The notes beneath the pieces are model-generated. The model had not been told where the DNA came from, did no database searches, and saw only the letters and a program-made list of their open reading frames with translations. The position numbers and the translations under genes were made by a program. From Actinobacteria bacterium UBA2286 (lineage in GTDB: Bacteria > Actinomycetota > Coriobacteriia > Anaerosomatales > Anaerosomataceae), in NCBI GenBank assembly GCA_002345925.1, contig DDWM01000061.1:1-23228 (forward strand): a stretch of 23,228 nucleotides of DNA, given 5' to 3'. This document shows positions 1-5,652 of this stretch, in pieces. Position 1 is the first letter of the stretch; every line of letters begins with the position of its first letter.

Positions 1-37
1 CTCGGTAGACCAATCCCGGAACGGATAGAGGTGTCGC

Positions 38-802
38 ATGTCCGCTGCAAGCACTTCGCCGCTCCTTCAGGTTGAGGATCTTCACGTGAGCGTCGGCGAC
101 CGCGAGATACTCCGCGGCGTTGACCTCGTTATCGCCGAAGGCGAAACGCACGTGCTCCTCGGCCCGAACGGTGGCGGCAAGACCACGCTACTCAACACTA
201 TCGTCGGGTTGCCCGGATATCGAGTCACCGGGGGGCGCATCCTGTTCAAGGGCACCGACCTCGTCGGACTTGAGATCGATGAGCGAGCCCGGCTCGGCAT
301 CGGTGTCGCGTTCCAGCGCCCACCGGCAGTCCGCGGCATCAGGCTCAAGCAGCTCATCGAAGTCGCCGGCGGAGACGGGTTCGGCGAAAGCGATATGGCC
401 GACCTTGTCGGCGAACTCTCTCTTGAGAAGATGATCGATCGCGACGTGAACATGGGCTTCTCGGGCGGCGAGATGAAGCGCTCCGAGATGGCACAGCTGC
501 TCGCGCAGGCGCCCGACCTCACGCTCTTCGATGAGCCGGAGTCCGGCGTGGACCTCGACAACATCGCCGTCGTTGGCGTCGCAATGACGCGCCTCCTCAA
601 GGCGGAGCGCGTGGGCAAGGGCACTCGCTCAGGCCTGATCGTCACGCATACCGGTCACATCCTCGAGTACGTGAATGCCGATATCGGCCACGTCCTCTAC
701 GGCGGCAAGCTCGCGTGCAAGGGCAACCCGCTCGATCTCATCGGCGAAATCGGTAAGCACGGCTACGACAAATGTGTGGAGTGTGCGATATGCCAGCGAT
801 AG
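38..802 (+). CDS. sufC: SufC-type ABC ATPase of the Fe-S cluster scaffold (SufBC / SMS system)
   Basis: This is the cytosolic ATPase that works with SufB to assemble iron-sulfur clusters. The 254-residue length is normal for SufC. Visible motifs are the Walker A GPNGGGKT (residues 42-49), the ABC signature FSGGEMKR (141-148), Walker B LTLFDEPE (161-168) and the switch histidine in THTGH (about 204-207). No membrane segment is present, as expected for SufC rather than a transporter ATPase. The ATG at 38 follows a GAGGTG ribosome site at 28-33. The gene overlaps sufB by 13 bases, so the two are almost certainly co-translated. The C-terminus carries three cysteines spaced CxxCxxC (246, 249, 252), which E. 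coli SufC lacks; a metal or cluster contact is possible but unproven. No sufD, sufS or sufU is visible to the right, and what lies to the left is outside the window. Confidence 0.93.
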   Translation: MSAASTSPLLQVEDLHVSVGDREILRGVDLVIAEGETHVLLGPNGGGKTTLLNTIVGLPGYRVTGGRILFKGTDLVGLEIDERARLGIGVAFQRPPAVRGIRLKQLIEVAGGDGFGESDMADLVGELSLEKMIDRDVNMGFSGGEMKRSEMAQLLAQAPDLTLFDEPESGVDLDNIAVVGVAMTRLLKAERVGKGTRSGLIVTHTGHILEYVNADIGHVLYGGKLACKGNPLDLIGEIGKHGYDKCVECAICQR

Positions 803-2061
803 AGAAGCCATTTGACGTGCAGGCCCGGATCGCCGAGATCCGCGCCCTTGCCGAGAGCGCCGTTGCCAAGCCCGCGATGTTCGGGCCGGATCTCGATCTC
901 ACGGGATTCGACGTTGCCGCGGACGCGAAGTCGGTTGAGTCTCTGGAGTCGCTGGAGAAGCAGACCAAGGAGGCGGCTCTAGGCATCGGATTCGATACCA
1001 CCGAGGAGGGCCGCTCCGGCAGCTACTTCCAGATGGACCGCTCCCCCATCTACCGCAAGGTAGAGGAGATGTTCGACAACAAGCTCGAGATCATGAGCAC
1101 TGAAGAAGCGCTCGAGATGTACCCCGAGCTCATGTACGAGAAGTACTACTGGCGCAACGTGTCGCCCGACAAGGACAAGTACACCGCACAGGTCGCCATG
1201 ACCCGCACAGAGGGGTACTTCATCCGAGTGAAGGCCGGTCAGAAGATCGATAAGCCGATCCAGGCGTGCCTGTTCGTCTCGGAGAACAACATCTCCCAGA
1301 ACGTGCACAGCATCATCATCCTGGAAGAGGGCGCCGAGGCAAGCGTGCTCACCGGTTGCACCATCCACCCGAAGGTACGCAACGGCCTGCACGCGGGCAT
1401 CTCGGAGTTCTACGTGGGCAAGGGTGCCAAGCTGACATTCACGATGATCCACAACTGGTCCGAGGACTTCCATGTGCGTCCCCGCACGGGCGTCACGGTG
1501 GAAGAAGACGGCGTCTACATCAACAACTACGTGATGCTCAAGCCGGTGCAGTCGATCCAGAGCTTCCCGGTCGCCCGACTGATCGGCGATCGTTCGCGTG
1601 CGGTCTTCAACTCGATCGTCCACGGCCTTGAGGACAGCTACATCGACATCGGCTCGGAGACATCGCTTGAGGGCGCCGGAACGCGCTCCGAGGCCATCGC
1701 CCGCACCGTCTCAAGCGACCGCTCGACGATCTACAGCCGCGGACGCCTCATCGGCAAGAACAACGACTGCAAGGCGCATCTCGACTGCCGTGGCATCGTT
1801 CAGTCCGAGGAGTCCACACAGTGGGCCATCCCGGATCTCGCAAGCGTTGGCGCACCGGGAGCCGAACTCTCACATGAAGCCGCCATCTCGCCGATTGCCG
1901 CCGAGGAGATCTACTACCTCATGTCGCGCGGCGTTCCAAAGGACGAAGCGGTCTCGATGATCACGCGCGGGTTCCTCGATATCGAGATTCCCGGCCTGCC
2001 TCCTGCGCTTCGTCGCCAGATCGATAGAGCGCTTGAGGACACCGCCAAAGAGTCCCTATAA
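790..2061 (+). CDS. sufB: SufB/SufD family Fe-S cluster scaffold protein
   Basis: This 423-residue protein is a SufB/SufD beta-helix scaffold that builds Fe-S clusters with the ATPase encoded just upstream. The C-terminal half has the family pattern: CKAHLDC (residues 327-333), then SHEAAI (361-366), matching the conserved Glu region of SufB, and a helical tail with ITRGFLDIEIPGLP (about 391-404). Cysteines 327 and 333 are the best candidates for persulfide acceptance or cluster ligation, with Glu363 as a possible further ligand; this is inferred by analogy with E. coli SufB. I chose the ATG at 790 because GGAG lies about 8 bases upstream. An earlier in-frame ATG at 772 would add six residues inside sufC. 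It is the only SufB/D-like gene here, so the pair resembles the minimal two-gene SmsCB-type arrangement described for anaerobes and archaea. Confidence 0.9.
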   Translation: MPAIEKPFDVQARIAEIRALAESAVAKPAMFGPDLDLTGFDVAADAKSVESLESLEKQTKEAALGIGFDTTEEGRSGSYFQMDRSPIYRKVEEMFDNKLEIMSTEEALEMYPELMYEKYYWRNVSPDKDKYTAQVAMTRTEGYFIRVKAGQKIDKPIQACLFVSENNISQNVHSIIILEEGAEASVLTGCTIHPKVRNGLHAGISEFYVGKGAKLTFTMIHNWSEDFHVRPRTGVTVEEDGVYINNYVMLKPVQSIQSFPVARLIGDRSRAVFNSIVHGLEDSYIDIGSETSLEGAGTRSEAIARTVSSDRSTIYSRGRLIGKNNDCKAHLDCRGIVQSEESTQWAIPDLASVGAPGAELSHEAAISPIAAEEIYYLMSRGVPKDEAVSMITRGFLDIEIPGLPPALRRQIDRALEDTAKESL

Positions 2062-2080
2062 GTCCGCTGCAAGAAACAAA

Positions 2081-2118
2081 TTGGGGACCCGTGAGTTGAA
2101 ATACTCACGGGTCCTCAA
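2081..2118. repeat. 16-bp inverted repeat downstream of sufB: terminator or operator
   Basis: The arms 2081-2096 and 2103-2118 pair over 16 positions with one G-U, around a 6-base loop. The core GGACCCGTGAGT/ACTCACGGGTCC is perfect. On the + strand no T-run follows (CTATACTTAGC), so it is a poor classical terminator for sufB. On the - strand it is followed by a T-rich stretch (TTTGTTTCTT). The centre overlaps the -35 box of the promoter at 2096-2125, so an operator role is equally possible. Confidence 0.6.
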
Positions 2119-2125
2119 CTATACT
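2096..2125 (+). promoter_or_regulatory. Sigma70-type promoter for the zinc-ribbon microprotein gene
   Basis: TTGAAA at 2096-2101 and TATACT at 2120-2125 are separated by 18 bases, close to the sigma70 consensus. The predicted start of transcription near 2132 would give a leader of about 50 bases before the ATG at 2183. The -35 box lies in the loop and right arm base of the inverted repeat at 2081-2118. Confidence 0.5.
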
Positions 2126-2182
2126 TAGCTGGCATGAACGTTGCTTAAGACTATCTCGAAGGCGTCTCTCTGGAGGTGCGGG

Positions 2183-2320
2183 ATGGTAAAGAAAGAAACC
2201 TGCCCGGTCTGCAAGGGCAACAAGGTAGTACAGGTCACGGTCACTGCCGGCGACGCAAAGCATCGGACTTGTCCGGGCTGCAACGGGGTCGGCTACCAGG
2301 TGAAAATGAGCTCGTACTAG
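2183..2320 (+). CDS. Zinc-ribbon-like microprotein with two CxxCxG knuckles (45 aa)
   Basis: This short reading frame encodes 45 residues. It has two cysteine knuckles, TCPVCKGN (Cys7, Cys10) and TCPGCNGVG (Cys30, Cys33), which resemble the CxxCxGxG knuckles of the DnaJ zinc-binding domain and would together bind one zinc ion. A perfect GGAGG at 2172-2176 sits six bases before the ATG. A promoter-like sequence lies about 60 bases upstream and a strong intrinsic terminator about 65 bases downstream, so it looks like a self-contained transcription unit. No chaperone J-domain or membrane segment is present. I do not recognise a named family. A role in protein folding, RNA binding or metal handling would be a guess. 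Confidence 0.72.
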   Translation: MVKKETCPVCKGNKVVQVTVTAGDAKHRTCPGCNGVGYQVKMSSY

Positions 2321-2385
2321 CAGCGACTGCGGATTCGTCTGGCAGTGCACGATCGGCACCCGCAAAGAACACAGTCAGACTACCG

Positions 2386-2424
2386 ACTACGGCCCCGGGG
2401 ATTCCCCAGGGCCGTAGTTTATTT
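2386..2424 (+). terminator. Intrinsic terminator after the zinc-ribbon gene
   Basis: The arms 2386-2400 and 2404-2418 form a stem of about 15 pairs with one C-A mismatch (ACTACGGCCC / GGGCCGTAGT plus CGGGG/CCCC at the tip) and a 3-base loop. It is followed by TTTATTT at 2418-2424. This ends the unit that starts near 2132 and insulates it from the convergent genes to the right. Confidence 0.85.
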
Positions 2425-2447
2425 CATCGCCGATAACTCGCTCGATG

Positions 2448-2660
2448 CTAACTCGACTTGATGTAATAGCGGCAACTGCGCTTGTTCGGGCAGTCCGCGG
2501 GAATCTCCTTCATCTTCATGCTCCACATATCGCCTTCAACGAAACATGTGCACGTGACGCGCTTGTCCTCTTTCTTGATGGACGTGTCATAGACGTCGTC
2601 CAAGTTCGCCTGCTGGCGCCAGTACATGCACTTCCCTCTTATCGGCGAGAAGGCGTCCAA
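2448..2660 (-). CDS. Small cysteine-containing protein of unknown function (70 aa)
   Basis: I do not recognise this protein. It has 70 residues, five cysteines (Cys11, TCTC at 37-39, Cys57, Cys63) and a basic, aromatic C-terminus (NKRSCRYYIKSS), which suggests a small metal-binding or disulfide-containing fold. The reading frame opens with TTG at 2660, supported by AGGGAG seven bases upstream; the first internal ATG is codon 12 and has no such site. The stop of the upstream gene at 2678 lies only 17 bases away, so the two are probably one operon. There is no signal peptide or membrane segment. Confidence 0.6.
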   Translation of the reverse strand: MDAFSPIRGKCMYWRQQANLDDVYDTSIKKEDKRVTCTCFVEGDMWSMKMKEIPADCPNKRSCRYYIKSS

Positions 2661-2677
2661 GTCGTTTCTCCCTGCAA

Positions 2678-3046
2678 TCAGCGTCTGCCCCTGTACGGAA
2701 CAGCATCTGGAATCTCGAACCTGTTGTGCTCCTTCAGCTCCGCGAGGCTGAAAACACCGTTCATGAAGAGGATGCCCTGAACCATGCCGATCCAGCGATA
2801 GGCTTTGGCAAATCGCCCGGCTCTGAGAAACTCGCGCATCTTGTCACACATCCACATCGCATGACACAGCGTCTCGAATTTCGGCGTTTCGAACTTCCTG
2901 CCGCCGAGCCGCTCTTCAATCTCCGGGTACGGTTGTGATGTGTAGCCGAGCGATGCAAGCGTCTTGCAGTAGAAGTCGAGCATTCGCAGAGCGTGCGCCG
3001 TTGAGAAGTCCTCGCTGAATCCACGTGGCTCTTTGATCTCAGGCAT
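2678..3046 (-). CDS. Hypothetical protein (122 aa), likely soluble and helical
   Basis: I do not recognise this family. The 122-residue product starts MPEIKEPRGFSEDF and is rich in helix-forming and aromatic residues (for example LCHAMWMCDKMREFLRAG and AKAYRWIGMVQGILFMNGVFSLAELK). No signal peptide or obvious catalytic motif is seen. The segment around residues 85-100 is moderately hydrophobic but broken by charged residues nearby. The ATG at 3046 is preceded by GAGGGG about eight bases upstream. It is probably cotranscribed with the 70-residue Cys-containing protein that follows after 17 bases. The preceding gene (UbiA-type prenyltransferase) ends 89 bases upstream on the same strand, so a longer transcript is possible. 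Confidence 0.65.
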   Translation of the reverse strand: MPEIKEPRGFSEDFSTAHALRMLDFYCKTLASLGYTSQPYPEIEERLGGRKFETPKFETLCHAMWMCDKMREFLRAGRFAKAYRWIGMVQGILFMNGVFSLAELKEHNRFEIPDAVPYRGRR

Positions 3047-3135
3047 ATGCGCCGTCCCCTCGCGACAAACAACTACCTACATCGCGATAATACGCCCTAA
3101 GCACAAGAGTGTGTCGCGCCAGCGCTGAACGGTAG

Positions 3136-4035
3136 CTAGAGAACGACGCCGAGTATGAGGCACGAAAACGCTCCCACCATGTACGCGGAAGCCGACTTGA
3201 ACAGCACCCAGTTCATCCGTTCGGATGGGCGCATCAGCCCGAGCACTGCCAGCGCGCACATGGCCACGCCAAGCGCCCCAAGCAACACAAGAGCGGGCAG
3301 TGCGATCTGCTCAAGTACTCCCGCGAGCGTGAGCGAAACCGCGGCCAAAAACGTGGCAGCGGCGATGATTCTGCGTGTGATATCAGCCCCGTAGACGTTC
3401 GACCAGACAGGCACGCCCGCCTCGCCATATTCGCCTTCGTAGCGCATCGCGAGGGTCAGGATATGTGACGGAATCCATAGCACCACACCGGCGGCGAGCA
3501 AGAGTCCGACCCCATCGACTCGACCAACAGCGAGAACGCTCCCCGCAAGGGCTGGCATACCGCCCGAAATACCCCCGAAGAGGATCGAGTATGGCGTCCT
3601 CCGCTTAAGCCACATCGTGTAAATGACCAAGTCGAAGAAGAAGCCGCATCCGATCACCGCCCAGAATAGCGGCGAAATCATCGCAGCAGCAACAACGCCG
3701 GTAACAGACATGACCATGCCAGCCACCGTAGCCAAACGCACGTCGATCTCACCGGCAGGCAACGGGCGCCTCGAGGTCCGCCCCATCATCGCGTCGATAT
3801 CGCGATCAAGCACCATGTTGAGAATCGTGCATCCCGACACCGAGAGTCCGAGTGTTATCGCGCCCAGGGCCAGACGAGTCCAGTCGATGCTAGGCGCCGC
3901 GACAAGAATGTACGCCCCGATACCAGTGGCGACCAACAGTGCGGTTTGCTTCGGCTTCACAAGGGCGATGTACGACGACAGCGCGCTGACGCGCTGAGCC
4001 TGAGCGGCCGCTGTAGATGCTGAGCTGTTGCTCAT
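3136..4035 (-). CDS. ctaB: UbiA-family prenyltransferase, probable protoheme IX farnesyltransferase (heme O synthase)
   Basis: This integral membrane protein would transfer a farnesyl group to heme b to make heme O. It has the first Asp-rich motif NMVLDRDIDAMMGRT followed by RRPLPAGEI (residues 73-96 from this start), typical of CtaB/CyoE. It also has YTMWLKRRTPYSILFGGISGGMPALAG in the second conserved loop and about eight to nine hydrophobic segments. The 299-residue length is normal. I chose the ATG at 4035, which follows GGGGGA by nine bases; an in-frame ATG at 4074 with AGGA upstream would add 13 residues. It follows a HemW/HemN-like gene on the same strand, consistent with a heme-related operon. 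No heme-copper oxidase genes are in the window, so the user of heme O is not visible. Another UbiA substrate cannot be excluded. Confidence 0.85.
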   Translation of the reverse strand: MSNSSASTAAAQAQRVSALSSYIALVKPKQTALLVATGIGAYILVAAPSIDWTRLALGAITLGLSVSGCTILNMVLDRDIDAMMGRTSRRPLPAGEIDVRLATVAGMVMSVTGVVAAAMISPLFWAVIGCGFFFDLVIYTMWLKRRTPYSILFGGISGGMPALAGSVLAVGRVDGVGLLLAAGVVLWIPSHILTLAMRYEGEYGEAGVPVWSNVYGADITRRIIAAATFLAAVSLTLAGVLEQIALPALVLLGALGVAMCALAVLGLMRPSERMNWVLFKSASAYMVGAFSCLILGVVL

Positions 4036-4081
4036 CGGAGTACGTCCCCCACGGAGTTGCCAGCCCCCATCCATCTCAATC

Positions 4082-5416
4082 CTAACTCGCCGCGAGGCAC
4101 TCCTCAGCGGACCGGGCCGTCACTCCCGGCTTGTCATCGAACAGCAGCGCCTTCTCATCGGCAGGCAGAAGGGTACGCTCGTGGTCGCGGATGTCATTAG
4201 AGGAGGCGAGAGTCTCACGCATCATGACAAGAAGCAGGTAGCGGCCTTTGTCGGTGAGCGTCAGAGTGTGCCCGTCATCCGACGCTATACCGCCGGCCAG
4301 ATGCATGAACGCCATCTCGGCGGGAAGTCCGAGTTCGATAGAGACCCCAAAATCCTTGCGGAAGCGGTCCTTATCAAGCTTGAGCCCGAACAAATCGGTC
4401 ACGAACCTGTAACGCATGAGAGCGATGCGCCCGTACGGCTTCCCCGCTTTGGAAACGGCCATGCGGTTTTCGCCGATGCGACGCTCGTAATCCTGCAATG
4501 AGAACGTGTTGTGATAGACGCGCCCGTCCAGGAATGAAAGCGCGCCGGTCCCGACGCCAAGATACTCCTCGTGATCGACTATGTACTCGTCGATCATCGA
4601 GCCCTTGTCCTGAGAGAAGGTCCATGCCGAGGAACTCTCGAACTCCGGAGCGAGTCCATCGCAGATCGCACGGTAGAACTCGACCTCGCGGGGATAGTCG
4701 ATCTGGCCGATGGTGCGTGCAAGCTCACATCGCATCTTCGGAGAAGCCATCAGCGGGTAGAAGGTGGTCTGATTGGCACCGGTGGCTCGGACGAGCTCAA
4801 TGTCGCGTTCAAGCATCTCCCGGGTCTGGCTCGGGAAGTTAAATATCATGTCCACGTTCAACGAGTGGAACTCGCCTGCGGAGGCGCACACCGTCTCAAA
4901 GACGTCTTTGCCGCATCCGTACTTGTCGTAGCGCGCCATCTGCTGCAACAGCATGTCGTCAAAGGACTGCACGCCAACCGAAAGCCGCTGCACGCGATCC
5001 TTGAGCGCTGCAATCGTGATGTCGGTGAGATGGTTCGGGCTTGTCTCGGCAGAGACTTCGCCTATACCCGGGAAGAGGGACCTCGCAAGGTCAATCGTCT
5101 CGCAGAGCTCATCGACGAGGATCGTGGGCGTACCACCTCCGACGTAAAGCGAAGCGAAATCGTAGCCGAGATCTGCGACCATATGCATCTCTTTGCGGAG
5201 GTTCACGAAGTACGACCGCGCCCGGTCCTCCTGATACAAAAATCGATTGAACGAACAGTACGGACACAGTCGTTCGCAGAAAGGCACATGGGCGTAGAGC
5301 GTGTAGCCGTGCCCCTCACGCGGTCCGGGCAGGCGCTTGAGATCGACTTCCGATGTACTGAGGTAGCTCTTATTGAGAAGCCGCAAGGCGGCGGTGATGG
5401 TTCTTTCGGAAAACAT
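4082..5416 (-). CDS. HemW/HemN-like radical SAM protein (coproporphyrinogen III oxidase family)
   Basis: This is a 444-residue radical SAM protein of the HemN/HemW type. The cluster motif is CERLCPYC (Cys47, Cys51, Cys54) in the typical HVPFC..LCPYCSF context. It is followed by YVGGGTPT (91-98), then SVGVQSFDD and VDMIFNFPSQT, all hallmarks of this family. The C-terminus has the HemN-like domain (YLGVGTGALSFLDGRVYHN). Members include oxygen-independent coproporphyrinogen oxidases, heme chaperones (HemW) and heme-modifying enzymes (ChuW/HutW); sequence reading alone does not decide which. The ATG at 5416 has a perfect GGAGGA six bases upstream. An upstream in-frame TTG at 5443 would read through that ribosome site and is unlikely. 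The gene lies 46 bases before the heme O synthase-like gene, supporting a heme role. No symbol is assigned because the subfamily is uncertain. Confidence 0.85.
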   Translation of the reverse strand: MFSERTITAALRLLNKSYLSTSEVDLKRLPGPREGHGYTLYAHVPFCERLCPYCSFNRFLYQEDRARSYFVNLRKEMHMVADLGYDFASLYVGGGTPTILVDELCETIDLARSLFPGIGEVSAETSPNHLTDITIAALKDRVQRLSVGVQSFDDMLLQQMARYDKYGCGKDVFETVCASAGEFHSLNVDMIFNFPSQTREMLERDIELVRATGANQTTFYPLMASPKMRCELARTIGQIDYPREVEFYRAICDGLAPEFESSSAWTFSQDKGSMIDEYIVDHEEYLGVGTGALSFLDGRVYHNTFSLQDYERRIGENRMAVSKAGKPYGRIALMRYRFVTDLFGLKLDKDRFRKDFGVSIELGLPAEMAFMHLAGGIASDDGHTLTLTDKGRYLLLVMMRETLASSNDIRDHERTLLPADEKALLFDDKPGVTARSAEECLAAS

Positions 5417-5600
5417 ACAGGATCCTCCACATGGGCTGTGCAACTTCTTGCGGGTAGTATCAGCGAGTTCTCAAACCATGCTTCGACGCGCAGAGCATAT
5501 TCCCTGCTCCGGGAGCACGATGGGATGCGACGCCCGCAAGCCCCGCCGTCGCGTGGCGACCATAATACCTCAGCAGACCCACTGACGCGCACCAAAGAGT

Positions 5601-5630
5601 CGAGAGGCCCCGCAAACGCGGGACCTCTCG
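5601..5630 (-). terminator. Probable terminator of the SPFH gene
   Basis: The arms 5601-5613 and 5618-5630 pair over 13 positions with one mismatch (CGAGAGG, CCCGC) and a 4-base loop. The hairpin lies 23 bases after the stop codon of the SPFH gene. On the - strand it is followed by ACTCTTTGGT, only a weak T-run, so termination may be partial. Confidence 0.6.
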
Positions 5631-5652
5631 GATAGTGCGCTGACAATGATTG

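Noticed and set aside
3087..3092. TATTAT (- strand) as a -10 box for the 122-residue protein
   Set aside because: The hexamer is good, but no acceptable -35 box lies 16-18 bases upstream (GACACA at best).
4571..5635. Open frame of 354 codons on + strand opposite the HemW-like gene
   Set aside because: The opposite strand has the radical SAM motifs and a strong ribosome site; this frame has neither.
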